A stretch of DNA of 64,000 nt from Liolophura sinensis (Eukaryota > Mollusca > Polyplacophora > Chitonida > Chitonidae), in NCBI RefSeq assembly GCF_032854445.1, contig NC_088305.1, forward strand, positions 15,069,606-15,133,605, given 5' to 3'. A program made the translations under genes and the position numbers. The notes under the pieces are model-generated. The model did no database searches. It saw nothing but the letters and a program-made list of their open reading frames with translations, and had not been told where the DNA came from. Position 1 is the stretch's first letter; each line of letters begins with the position of its first letter. Positions 11,395 to 23,900 of the stretch are shown here, piece by piece.

Positions 11395-12890
11395 AACTTT
11401 GAAAGGCTATAGTACAGCGGATCTTCATCATGACCTACCTCCGGTCAAAATGGGCTTTCCGTTCACGTACAAAGACTCAGACTGTACCTTATCTGTACTT
11501 TTTCACAGATAAGACAACGTAGGAATCACGAACGGTCTGTAAGTTATCCAATATAGATCACGTTATCGCCACACGAAGGAGACGAGGTCACGCGAGAGTG
11601 TCCACCTGGCTGATGGCACACTTTATGTGGGTGACCTGTCATATAAGAATGCCGTCGATCTTTGTGATCTCTGTTGTCACACCTTCTGTCTGTCCACGAC
11701 TGCACCTCCAGTGGTAAGCCTTTGTAGAATTAATTTCAATGTGGAATTTGGCGCTAGTTCAATCCCAGACTCAGCCTGGGAATTTGTAGAATCTCTCACT
11801 TACAAAGTTGGCATGGATGGACCTTGGTTGATGCAATTGCCGGGACTCATGGGGCCGTTTTTCTGCAATCTTACGTTCCTTGAAGACCTCTTGTCTTCGA
11901 CCAATTGAGCGTGAAATTCTGCGTTGCCAATTTTGTTTATCTCCAGCACTCCGGTTTTCTCCACTCACAACACTGACCGCCATCATATGGCTGAGAATGG
12001 CGTTTAAACAACCCTCGCTTAATTTGGTACTTGGCACCCTCACGCCCCTCCCTATTTGGAATAATTGGGCTGGTCCTTATGTCTGCACCCTCCTCTTGTA
12101 AATCTTTTTTGGTCATGGAATGATTCAACTGGCCGGCTGCATTGTGGCAGGATCGATCTCCTGACATACCATTGTGCCAGTCGGTTCGATACATAAAAAA
12201 ACCCATAAGACTGAACTGCACGCGATATATATAGATTTGAATTATTTGTTTTATTGTTCTTTAACGTCTCGAAGATGTGGAGGTTAGATTTCCAATACAT
12301 TTTACGTTTTGAGATTTCGATGTTTTGGGGCTATATATAAAAAATCTCCACCAATACCACCAATCTCCGCTTACCCCGTGCTCTCTATTTGCCTCTACCC
12401 ATAAACCTGACAATCGACTTGTATAAGTAAACATTCTTTGCACGACTGAAACCTCAAAAAATCAACCAGTAACTATAGACAAGGGGACTTTCTATCTGTC
12501 AATGGTGCAGAAATATTCCAAATTCCTGGATCACAACCAAAATGAAATGGATTAATCTCTAACCCAAGTCAAAACTGTGCACAAAATTCATTCAAATTCG
12601 TGATTATCTTTTTCCACAAAGTTTATGAAAGACAGGCAGACAAACACAAAGACAGACAAATGAATGCGGACAAAAACATTACATCCTTTGGCAGAAGTAG
12701 TATATAAACATATACTTTAAAACTCGACGACTCTCGCCTATATTTAAATGCTACCAATGTTATGAGGAAAGGTACGGAGAAAAAAGAACAAACTAAACAA
12801 TGCATTACATGGAGCATAGATTACGTGACCACTGCTCTCCAGGCAGACAGCTTTCCTGGTCATAATTGTGCCCAAATAAAATAAATCGAT
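11395..12890. other. Intergenic DNA upstream of the second peptide gene
   Basis: Several overlapping frames at 11627-12300 on both strands have no recognisable homology or consistent splice signals. The sequence at 11930-12010 faintly resembles a decayed SINE body. A 5' UTR exon of the peptide gene may lie here but cannot be placed. Confidence 0.4.
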
Positions 12891-12903
12891 CTACATTCAA
12901 AAT

Positions 12904-12928
12904 CAAATAAATAAATAAATAAATAAAT
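12904..12928. repeat. (AAAT)n microsatellite
   Basis: Short tetranucleotide run just before the acceptor-like sequence of the second peptide gene. Such runs mark the 3' ends of local SINEs. Confidence 0.8.
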
Positions 12929-12962
12929 CCATCAATACATATATTCTGTTCTTCTTCAGATC

Positions 12963-14572
12963 ATGAAGCTCTTCATCTTCTTGCTGTGTCTGACTCCCCT
13001 CGTCTTCGCCATGCCGCAGAAGCGAGGCTTTGGAGATGAACGTAAGCTATAATATGAAACACACGCTGGCCTACACCAGCTAGGGTCAACTCCACAAAGC
13101 CTCTTCTCACTTTGTCAAATTCATAAACATCGTCATAACGCTACGTTTTTATTACTGAAAGTTGAAATTCTAGGACATTTGTGCAAAGATAAAATGTATG
13201 ATGCTGTTAATAATTTAATTTCGAGGGCCCACAAATAAGCTTTTAAACCACATTTTATATTTAGCGTCAGAAATGTTTTTTTTTTTAATCGGTCATAGGG
13301 GCATGGGAACAGTTGTTCAAAACATGTTGTTCCTCGATGTTATGTGCTAATTTAGTCACGAAGTTAGACAGAAACCAAAACATTGCATGCAGAGAATAAC
13401 GGATTTTACAACTAATAATTTTGTTGTCGTTGGCTTAAAATTAATTTTGTTTGTTTATAAACACTTATTATTTTTCAAGCAATACAGAACAGAAAGCAAA
13501 ATGTTCCTTTCCTCTTCAGTGAAGCATCTTGCTAGCAAACTGGTCGATAGCGGTGTTGCGGAAGGCGCGTGCGAGACCGGATGCCACGCCATTGCCGGCC
13601 TTCTGGGATTCCTTTGCGGACCAGCATGCAAGGAGTAAGTCGTCTTTACTGCCTTTATTTGATTGGTATTTTAATACAATGTTTCACCTATACGACGGAG
13701 ACCAGCATTATGGTGAGAGGAAACCGGGCAGAGCCTGGGGGAAACCCACGGCCATCCCTAGGATGCTGGCAGACCAGATCTTCCCATGTACGGTCATGTC
13801 AATTTGCCATCAGTGAAAAAAAATGAACATTGCAATCATACATATATAAATACATAACAACTATGTTGTACACGTATGTGTTATTGTAAAAGTTAATTTT
13901 TTTAACCCACATTCATTTAATTTGTTTTAAGCAAGTCCTACAGAGTGTAATATGTGTATGTATCATAGCTATATCCACTTACTATTCCTGATGACAAAAT
14001 AAAAATCATGCAATAGACAGTACAAAATGATCTCATTCATCTGGGCCCAGTATCACAAAGCGGCGTACCGGCATTTTTTTATCGCACATTTGTCGTACGA
14101 TAATTTGCACGTCACTATTACCGAACCCTTGTCCTGTGCGATTATGCTACATATTCGACATCTTTGAGAAACTGGGCCCGGATTACCACTTACCAAAATT
14201 ATGGAGTCTGACTTTAACCGTCAATGAAATAAAATAAATAAGTAAATAAATTAGTAACAGGGACTTGGCGGACTCACATTACTGAAGAGCTTGCTCGTTG
14301 CGACTATCATATTCTTATCCATTGAGGTTGTGTGTTCAAATCCACTTCCTGCCGCTTCTGCAATGACTTTAAGACAAGAGATTTGTCCTAATACCTGGTG
14401 AAGCTGGACCATTCCTCTACCTCCTAAACACAACCGCCGTCAGATTGCTTGAAAAATCTTAACCACGGGCGTTAAACACAATCAAATAAATCTATAAATA
14501 AATCAGTTAATGATGTGGCAGGTATAATGGCTCAATTTCTTTTTCAGGGCTGAAAAACTGCTGCATGGTTGA
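12963..14572 (+). CDS. Small secreted peptide with CX3C-X10-CX3C core
   Basis: Coding exons are 12963-13041, 13520-13634 and 14548-14572; junction phases 1 and 2 match and all introns are GT-AG (donors CGTAAGC and GAGTAAGT; acceptors CCTCTTCAG and CTTTTTCAG). The product is 72 residues. A signal peptide (MKLFIFLLCLTPLVFA) is followed by a short segment MPQKR with a dibasic cleavage site, then GFGDE, a helical stretch KHLASKLVDSGVAEGA, the four cysteines (residues 44, 48, 59, 63) around IAGLLGFLCGPAC, and a tail ending KEAEKLLHG. Paired CX3C motifs suggest a disulphide-stapled helical hairpin. I do not recognise a named family. A host-defence or signalling peptide is likely. TTCTTCTTCAG just before the ATG suggests a spliced 5' UTR. 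Retention of intron 2 would end the protein at KE, losing seven residues. Confidence 0.75.
13653..13806 (-). mobile_element. SINE family A fragment in intron 2 of the second peptide gene
   Basis: Carries TTTGATTGGTATTTTAATAC, TACGACGGAGACCAGCATTATGG, GGAAACCGGGCAGAGCCTGG and CCATGTACGG. It starts about 20 bases after the exon 2 donor. It lacks the tRNA-like head. Confidence 0.85.
14041..14181. mobile_element. MITE-like element with about 20-bp terminal inverted repeats
   Basis: CTGGGCCCAGTATCACAAAG at the left is nearly the reverse complement of the right end CTTTGAGAAACTGGGCCCGG, with 17 of 20 matching. It lies in intron 2 of the second peptide gene. Confidence 0.6.
14265..14505 (+). mobile_element. 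tRNA-derived SINE, third family (D), in intron 2
   Basis: Has a B-box-like TGTGTTCAAATCC and a 3' end GGGCGTTAAACACAATCAAATAAA. The body differs from families A and B. Confidence 0.6.
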
Positions 14573-14625
14573 TGAACTGCGCTTACAGTGCGCCACTGTG
14601 ACAAACCACCACATACATGGAGTGA

Positions 14626-14631
14626 AATAAA
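14626..14631 (+). terminator. Poly(A) signal of the second peptide gene
   Basis: AATAAA lies 54 bases after the TGA stop. A genomic A run follows at about 14638-14648. Confidence 0.65.
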
Positions 14632-14689
14632 TCATGTAAAAAAAAAAATGGATTATTGTTGTTTTATAGAATATATGAACCCAAGGAAC

Positions 14690-15380
14690 ATTCCGGCCAG
14701 TTTAAGGCTAACGGTAACAAAAACATTGAAAAGGAACTTGCTCCTCATTTGCGTATCGTCTCTAGGTTTGTCAGGACAACACGTCTGACGCCTGATTATG
14801 ATCGGAGTAATGATTTAACTATTGATTGATTGTCACACTGATGCTTCAAAAAAAAAAGCTCTATGAAAATGAACGAGTATGTCAGTCACATGTCACACAA
14901 CATTCTTATACGTGACTAAAAGCTGTAAGAAGTCGTTAAAGAACTACAGAATGAGGACATGAGCACTTGATCTGACATTATCTTTAGAACTATGGAGGTA
15001 GAATCTGTTCAAAGATGAAAGTGTTGTGTTCACAATTATGAAAATAGATGCATTACGACATTCATTTATTGGGGTTAAAATACATGATGTCTCGGTGTAG
15101 AGAGTACAATCAGGGTAGCGACGACAGTGTGATAGTTGGCAACTGGTCACACGTAACCGGTAAAGTACCTCGTCTTGTCAGTTTATCTGTTTATATGGTT
15201 CCTTAGATCCTTAGACGGCAGCAACTTAACCGCCCCCTTGCAATATGTTTTTTTAAGCAGAATTAGGTAAAAAAATGCAATGGTATTAATTCCAGTTTTT
15301 TAGATATTAAGTCTTACTGGTCTAAAATTACTCAATATGTCGTGTTGTCTAACATTTGTCGGACAATCAATACCCCACCT
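14690..15380. other. Intergenic DNA, nothing recognised
   Basis: AT-rich sequence between the second peptide gene and a MITE. No supported exon, SINE or tandem array was seen. Confidence 0.45.
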
Positions 15381-15383
15381 AAA

Positions 15384-15583
15384 TTCACGAAGCGGTCTTA
15401 GACTTGTCAAAATTTCAAATCACTTTAAAATTGTTATTTCTTACGGGACAAGGTCAAAATATTGCCTGACAACGTAAATTCTAGGTAAGTTATTGTCAAA
15501 AAAATTTCAGCTAAAATAAGGGAAAGGAACCTAGCAAGTTTAATGACTGAATTTTTCACTTAAGTCTAAGGTCGCTTCGTGAT
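15384..15583. mobile_element. MITE with TIR TTCACGAAGCG..CTTAGACTT
   Basis: The left end TTCACGAAGCGGTCTTAGAC is the inverted repeat of the right end, whose reverse complement reads ATCACGAAGCGACCTTAGAC. Total length about 200 bp with no ORF, as expected of a non-autonomous DNA transposon. Confidence 0.75.
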
Positions 15584-15589
15584 CCTGGG

Positions 15590-17800
15590 CACAGGGCCCC
15601 ATTTCCTCAGTTTTATCAGTGTAAAACTCGTCTTGGTAGGTCACGCATATTTTTTTCCCCAAACAAGTGGTTCCTTATAATTTACTTATCATCTTGTGTA
15701 TAACTGCTACCCAGATTAATTAGCATGCATTTTCAAAAATACGCACTTATATCGAAAAATTCAATTAAACCTGTGTTCAGATTTTTAATTTTGTTGAGTA
15801 CATATTTGTGTGCCAGCCAATGTAATTAACGCCTTGAGATATGTACTGGGTAGAGCTACAAGATGTCAGGCTGGTTTTGAACAGAGGACCTGAAGAATAT
15901 GCATCTAGCCGCTTGCTAACCCAGAGATACATAACAGTTCACAACAGAAGCACAACACAATATCATAATCTATGTATATAATGAATTTTATCGTATCAAA
16001 AAGGCAACATATACATGTATAAGCTTTTACAACAATCACACCCGATACTATGTGATCGATAACTGGTTGTTAACATTACAGTAAGATCAGAAGTCTATTA
16101 ACCTTAGACTTAACCCTAATTAATAGACTTCTGGTAAGACTTAATGTATCACATCCCTGCTGATTATCAAAAAAGACAAGTATGACATAACAAGTATACG
16201 TGCATAACGAAGTGCATGAACTTAAAAAAGTTTGAATAAAGGCAATGTGGTATAATGACAACACTGTCAGAAAAAGTAAAAGCTTGCCTACCGTTCATCC
16301 GAAAAATAAATGTGAATAGTAGCCACGAGTAGTTAATCTGCTTCTCTTGTTATGAGGAACATATTCTTTATAAATAAAACAAAACATGAATGATCGAAAT
16401 CTTCCAATCATCGCTAGCTATACTACTTGTTGATTACAAACTTTGTCAAACTTAACACCTTAACAAACTCATTTTAATTTGGTGCTTGCATCGTTTACAA
16501 TTTAAAGTTATGACAAGAAAGAAACTAATAAAGGAAACATAAAACATATGACTTTCTGCCCCTCCTCTGGTGGCTTTGATGTATATCACCAGAAAACGAA
16601 GCAATACTTGTATTTATTTGAATGCAAAGGTTTTTATGTAAATACAAATACATGTATGCATGTACAGTGTGTTTACCACATACCAATCAAGTCAGGCTTG
16701 AATTTACCCACAGTGAATTTGAACAATGGTGTGCTCAGACAATTACCATTGGGTTAATATCAGTAGCACTGAACAAAGAAGCTTCAGTAATGTTTTGAAA
16801 CTTTAAAACAACTTGTAACCAGCAAACAGTGTAAATAAAAGCCCAGTGTTTCACAACCCACATTTCTTAATGAAAACGGGATTTTCAGCAGATCGCGGTG
16901 TCAAATGATCTGGAGTATCAGTTACTTGTACCTGCACATGGGCAATATTTGTTGTTTGTTTGGAAGACTCCAGCCACGAAATAAGTTCACATGGTACGTC
17001 CAAGGTTATGCTATGTTATGACAACAAACTGGCACGATATCGCCATTTTCGTTCATACAGTCAAGTGTTCACGTGACATTTCCATCTGATGGCTGATTGG
17101 TTGATGTGCATGTGGACGACAACAAGAAGGCAGGCACACCTGTTTCCAGATTTTGTGTTACAAAACATATAAAAAAGCTGAATCTTTGGTTCCTGTTCTC
17201 CAGGCTCAAGAATTATTATTGTAGTTATCAGAAACTGAGGAAATTTTGAGGAATTTTTGTTGCCAGGATCAAGAAATTATGGTTTGGACAACAAATGTTA
17301 CCCATCATCAGTAGAACAGGTTACTATTAACACGACCTCAAGTCTAAAAAGTGGTCTAGTTTTGACAGTTATTGTAATGTTCAAAGTAACCAAAAAACAG
17401 ATGGTTCTATGTAACAATATGAACTAGCGAACTATCAAAAACAAACATGGACAATCAAGTTAAGTGTAATAAATATTAGAACACATCCCACATACGGTTT
17501 TCATTGTAACAAATTAATTAATTCACATTGTCACGGTTGAGATGCTGCGGCATACATGTATTTCTGTTACATCACAGTTTGATGTCTTTTCCTTAGCATA
17601 AAACTTGTAAAACCAAAATAAGGCAAGGAACAAGTCACACATACTCGTACTTTCCATATATGTCCATTTTCTTCCGTTGACAAGAACTTGCTTAAGCACC
17701 TCGATAATTCTGTGGTTCACCAAATTTATAAAAATCAAGGAACGTGTCCATTAACATTTCTACGTTCACGTTCTGTTTTTATCACATCAATTTGTCAATC
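15590..17800. other. 3' flank of the C7orf25-like gene, no gene recognised
   Basis: AT-rich with one hairpin (16089-16132) and a tRNA-like remnant around 15860-15925. The 3' UTR of the minus-strand gene should extend into this stretch from 17809 downward, but I could not fix its end. Confidence 0.4.
16089..16132. repeat. Perfect 13-bp inverted repeat (hairpin)
   Basis: AGAAGTCTATTAA at 16089-16101 and TTAATAGACTTCT at 16120-16132 are exact reverse complements around an 18-base loop. Confidence 0.85.
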
Positions 17801-17809
17801 TGAGGCAGT

Positions 17810-17914
17810 TCATGTTACAGCTTCTCCGGTTTCCACCTCAATTTTCTTGGCTCCTTTCTCTTTTGCCTCTGTCAGTGCTCTTGCAGCATGAAGAAATACA
17901 GCATAGTTCACGCC
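17810..17914 (-). CDS. C7orf25-like, last coding exon and stop
   Basis: 105 bases entering in phase 0 after TTTATTCACAG. Encodes GVNYAVFLHAARALTEAKEK then GAKKIEVETGEAVT and TGA. This matches the family's C-terminal GV..VF.H..RALTE.KE. No clear AATAAA was seen close downstream on the minus strand. Confidence 0.88.
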   Translation of the reverse strand, partial: GVNYAVFLHAARALTEAKEKGAKKIEVETGEAVT

Positions 17915-20900
17915 CTGTGAATAAACCAAATATGAGATATTTTCACTTGATTAAAAATGTGCATGAATCTGATTTATTTATTCATTTGATATGTCGTACT
18001 CAAGAACTATTTCACTGTCAAGAAGACAGTGGTCAGCATTATGGTGGGAGGAATCCAGGCAGAGCCTGGGGGAAATCCACGACCATCCGCAGGTTGCTGG
18101 TACACCTTCTATCACATGGCCAGCAAGCAAGCCAGCATCAGCTGGGCTTGAACTCACAGTGACCGCATTGGTGAAAGACTATGAATGCAGTTAATCCAAA
18201 TCCTACTGGCACTGAAGTTCAATGTCACCATAGTTCCCCAAACTGCCTGGTTCAGCTTCTTGTGGTCATCTGCAGTCTGATCAGGAAAGGGTGACTCCAC
18301 CGGTGATTCCATGTATAAAGTTTCACTGCAGGTTAAGGGCTACATGGTCCTGAAGATACATTGGTAAAGCCAAATAAGAAACAGCTCTCAGCTGGAAAAG
18401 CCTCCCTTTCTTGACAAGTTATAAATGCACTTTGGATGAACACTACAGAGATTCCATACACATATGAAAATTCATGGAATTTGGTCCAGTTTAAAATGAA
18501 TGTTATGTGAAATATGACACTTTAAAATACACTGTGAACCATTATGTGTTATATGTGAAATACGACACTTTCGGATCCACTGTGAACCACTGTGTTATGT
18601 GAAATACGACACTTTCAAATGCACTGTGAACCACTGTGTTATATGTGAAATACAACACTTTCAAATACACTGAACCACTGTGTTATATGTGAAATACAAC
18701 ACTTTCAAATACACTGTGAACCATTGTGTGTTATATGTGAAATACGACACTTTCAAATACACTATGAACCATTATGTTATATATGTAATATGAACTCTGA
18801 CATGCAAATACTATGGCAAAAATAATTTCCATTGGACGCACTCTACAATTGTACACTCAGTGTGCCTTCCCAGGGGAGACAACAGAGAACCCCTATATGC
18901 ATGAAGTTTAAGCGCTAACGAGCAAAGTTAGGTGAAGTCTGACCACTAGAAAGCAGGTCAAGTGGGCTGATAATAAATTGTCCAAATTTATCACACTGGA
19001 CCAGATGTAAAAAACAAGTTCAGTAAATTTTATAATGATACATTATTAATGATACATGATTTGGTTCATATTTCAGTAATTGAAGACCTGCAAGGGCAGC
19101 TGAGCCCTACAGTGTATACATCACAACTTCACAAAACTTCGCCAGGACCTGACAAATCTCCTAATGTAAAGCCACATTCAGGATAACCAACAGCAGGTTT
19201 CTTGTCTCACATGATTTTTGGCTGCGCGAACAAATCCAGAGTTAGCCGTTAGTGTGACCATCATCAATTCATCACCGGTTCCAAAAATTACCTGAAAACA
19301 AACGATTTGTGGATATCATTGTATTAACATCCAAAAATATATACTGATTAGTACATGGTTTAATTTTTACAAAATATTTGTCCTAGCTGTTAAAGAACCC
19401 ACACATTCTACAAGGATCATTGCTGAATAGATGGATATCTATCGTACACGAATACACATGGCAGACCAGCTATTTATTTGTTTGATTGGTGTTTTACGCC
19501 GTACTCAAGAATATTTCACTTATATGTCGACGGCCAGCATTATGGTGGCAGGAAACCCACAACCATCTGCAGGTTGCTGGCAGAGCTTCACATGTATGAC
19601 CGCAGAGGCAGAGGTACATGTATCTGCTAATCTCCTGTTACCCAGTTCAGCGTACCACCCTAGCAGAATTAGGCAAAGAAATATGCAGAGGTGTTATACA
19701 ATTGCAGTATAGCAGACATCACTTGTACAGATTTACTCAAAATGTTGCGTTGTCGTTACATTTAAAATCACATCACAATCACATAACAACATTGGAAAGG
19801 TCACATCACAATCACATAACAACATTGGAAAGGTCACATCACAATCACATAACAACATTGGAAAGGTCACATCACAATCACATAACAACATTGGAAAGGT
19901 CACATCACAATCACATAACAACATTGGAAAGGTCACATCACAATCACATAACAACATTGGAAAGGTCACATCACAATCACATAACAACATTGGAAAGGTC
20001 ACATCACAATCACATAACAACATTGGAAAGGTCACATCACAATCACATAACAACATTGGAAAGGTCACATCACAATCACATAACAACATTGGAAAGGTCA
20101 CATCACAATCACATAACAACATTGGAAAGGTCACATCACAATCACATAACAACATTGGAAAGGTCACATCACAATCACATAACAACATCACAATCACATA
20201 ACAACATTGGAAAGGTCACATCACAATCACATAACAACATTGGAAAGGTCACATCACAATCACATAACAACATTGGAAAGGGAGCAGATTCCGGGAATGC
20301 TAATCCCATCAGGATAATCTTGGTTTATGCTGGAATACAGTATAGAAGATTCCAGAAAAGAGAGCAAAACCAGAGCAGCTAGGATCGTGTGATAATAGGC
20401 AAATACTCGCACATAACCAGTGAAATATGGTTTCAGTTAGAGCTTTTATGTTGAATCGTTCTCTGGAAATTGTTATATGACTGGCAAACATTATATGTCC
20501 ATCAGGCTCATTGTGTAAATTTGTTTTACACACATAACCGAAAACCAACCACAATGACCCTCTTATTGAGGTCATATTTTAATACCAGTGTCCGACTTTA
20601 AAAGCAAATCAGTCAAATATTCTCAAAATACTGTCATTACAAAGATTAAACAATTTGAAAACAAGCAGCAGTGCATGGATATGTTTTCCTCGCTTGTCTG
20701 AAAACACTGTCATTGTTGAGGTATTGTCAGGACAAAGTCAACAAACAAGGATGGCTGCATCACTCTCCACATCTGAAGTCAATCATTCAAAGTGTTACTA
20801 TCAGGACACTGCATATGTGACAATCGAAATGACAGAATGATCGATGGACATCACTAATCTCTAGTACCCTGGAGGGCAGCAAAATGTAATAATTCCATTT

Positions 20901-23900
20901 CTGTTTTTTCAACAAAAAAAAACTTTCCAGTAATATGCATAGTTAATAAATAATGATTTGTTAACTGAATCATTAATATACCAATGAGACTATAATCAGC
21001 TTCTGTTATCTCTGGTGTTACCTCGAAGGTGTCCTTAGAGCGTATGTAATGCGTGTCCTTGTTGCAGGACAGATTTTCACCGCTCTTTTATCTAGTGCTG
21101 CTTCATTATACTAATAAGGGTCTACCAGTCATTGCACTATCCCCTTAATGCTGAACCCCAAGCGAGGAAGCTGCAACTTCCTCTTTTTTAAGGTCTTAGG
21201 TCTGACCCAGGATTGACCCTGGATCCACCACATCCGACGCAGGCGCTCTACCAACTGTCCTATCGGGATCAGTCATTTTATACGTGTATATGTCATTGTA
21301 TATGTCAGCTGTGCTGAAACTTAGGTGTCAATTATTTCAAAACCAAATATAACATTTTATGACAATTATTTGCCTCCAAAAATGCACTTTTTGGGGAAAA
21401 AACTAGGTTTTTTACACGTTCATACGGAGTAACACTACTGCAAGGATTAGTATGATGTAAAACAAATAAATAAATAAAATATTTCAAGGATTAAATTGTA
21501 ACTAGGATCATAACAGGATATTTAAATAATAAAGGGAAAGAAACATTAAAAACTGACTTGAGATATTAAGCACTCCATAACTTGGGGAGAACAAATGCTG
21601 AGATTAACTCCCGGACAGTTCTCTGCTACATATATGGTAAAATGATACAAAGTTAGGGTTTACTTCTCCTCAAATGATTGCTGCGTCAGGGATAATGCAG
21701 AGGGGAAAAACCAGGGTCAACACAACAGACCACCCCTACCTGTCTACAGTAAATAAGTAGGTAACTGACAAAACTCAATTAATTATGAGGTTATCAAAAA
21801 AATTCTATACTGAGGCAATACAATCTTATCAGAACAAAATAAAGCATGTGGGAAGGAAATAATTTTTGCATTCTAGATGTATGGGTTTTACAGAAATGAA
21901 CTTTGAGAGAAATATTAAAAAAGGAAAGAGGAATTCCATCAAAATCCCAAAATTCAAACTTTTTTGAGGGTCAGTAGAGGTAACCCAAATGAACATATTT
22001 TTGATGATAACCTGATGTGTTTTGTTACAGCCAAATAGCAGAAAAGTTTGATTGGCTGAGGACTACACTAATCATGAGCCTGGACAGAGTTTAATAGATT
22101 GGGTGTCAAACTTATATACATTGCATTTTAATGGGTTAATATTGAAAAAATCGTGAAAAGGTCTGTCAGCATCCTGCAGATGGTCATGGGTTTCCCCTGG
22201 GCTCTGCCCGTTATCCTCCCGCCATAATGCTGGCTGCCGACGTATAAGTGAAATGTTCTTGAGCGTAAAACACCAATTAAATAAATAAATAAATCAATGA
22301 ATATTGAAAAAATGACAGTTTATATATGTATATCATTATCTTGTGACCCTCATAGCTGACTGATCAACAAATCATGTACCTACATGTACTTAGCAAGGCT
22401 TATGGTAGAATGGTCTTCTCTTAAGGTGTCCTCTTGATTGTTTTATTTTTTTATCTGATTGGTGTCTTACGCCATACTCAAAAATAGTTCAGTTATATGA
22501 CTGCAGCAAACATTATATTGGGAGGAAACCATACAGAGCCTGGGGGAAACCCAAAACCATCTGCAGGTTGCTAGCAGATCATCCCATCTAGATGTATGGC
22601 TGGAGAGTGAGCCAGCACGAGCTGGACTTGAACTCCCAGCAACCACATGATGTTTTACATTCAATCATATGCTGAGAGCATTATACTCTGTGTAGATGAC
22701 TAATACAACTAAATTTTTTGTGAAGTCCTGAAAATTCGTGAAAACATCCAATGTTATTTTGTTCCCAAAATTCAATTCTTAAGGTGCATAAATCGCCCTG
22801 AAAGTTGCTCTTTCATACTGAGGAATTAAGATAACATGTAGCTGTAAATCCCCACCTTGGATCTGTGTTTGATTTTGGACGAAGTGGGCAGCCTTTGTGT
22901 CCGGCTTGATGGGCAATCTGGTACAACGGTGACCTGTGTCATTAGCTCTGCGGCCAGCGCTCGCTCCGATGGCCCGCCTAGCGTGTGCAGAATGGTGTTG
23001 AATGCCGTCACAGCGCTCTGACAGGCGAACATGTCCTTTCCTAGTGGCAAGAGGAAATTACGGCATGGGGAGCATTTAGCTCGAGGCGGCAAGTGGATTA
23101 ATCACAGACTCATAAAACGTCGATGGAGCGAACGACGTACTTTCAGATTTAATTGCAAATTTAACGGCAGACCTGCAGATGTTGTAATGGTCCCAGTACC
23201 ACGTGTAAATGTGTGGTCGGCCGTTGGATGACCCGGCTCTGACCGGTCATCCCATACATCAGCATTTGTGTACAGATTGAGGTTAATACCGACATCACAT
23301 AAATAACCGTTAAACTCGAACACTTCAGTGCACGGGATTAGAAGGAGATGGGTTTTTGTGAAGTGTTACAAAAGTTCTATCAAGAGATTATATACAGATC
23401 CAGTGTAGCGGATATATAATTAATCTACAGAAAGCACTTGTTAGGTTCTTGTCACCCTTTAAACCCTGCTTTCATGGACCACTGCTTTCTTTAAATCTCT
23501 TCCTGATTAGACCTTCAAAGCCTCCTAAATGCCATGAAACCAAAATTTAATGAAAACTATTAACTGAAGGGAGGTGATAAATGGATGTTGATAACATACA
23601 TGTAGATGTCATGAGAACAGCTTTAGACACGTCACTGCTGGCATTTTATACTCGTCGAACGCTCAGTTTAAGTGTTGGCCAAAGTATATTATGCAGACTG
23701 ACCAGCCAATACATGAGAAAGTACAAATAATGACACAGAACCTATGAGTGCATGAAAATGGCAAATGGCAGATGATATACAGATAACAGTTGTCTGAGTT
23801 TTAATCTACTGGTGACAATGAGTAGCTTAACAGAGCTAGAAAGCAACCATTCCGTGGCATAGACTTTCCCACCATTACATATTCATGTACAAAGTTTAGG

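Noticed and set aside
11450-11908. Plus frame containing VHLADGTLYVGDLSYKNAVD, which looked protein-like
   Set aside because: No ATG in context, no consistent splice sites, and the right part resembles decayed repeat sequence.
19618-20382. 254-codon plus and 154-codon minus ORFs
   Set aside because: Produced by the 33-bp tandem repeat (11-codon periodicity) within an intron of the C7orf25-like gene.
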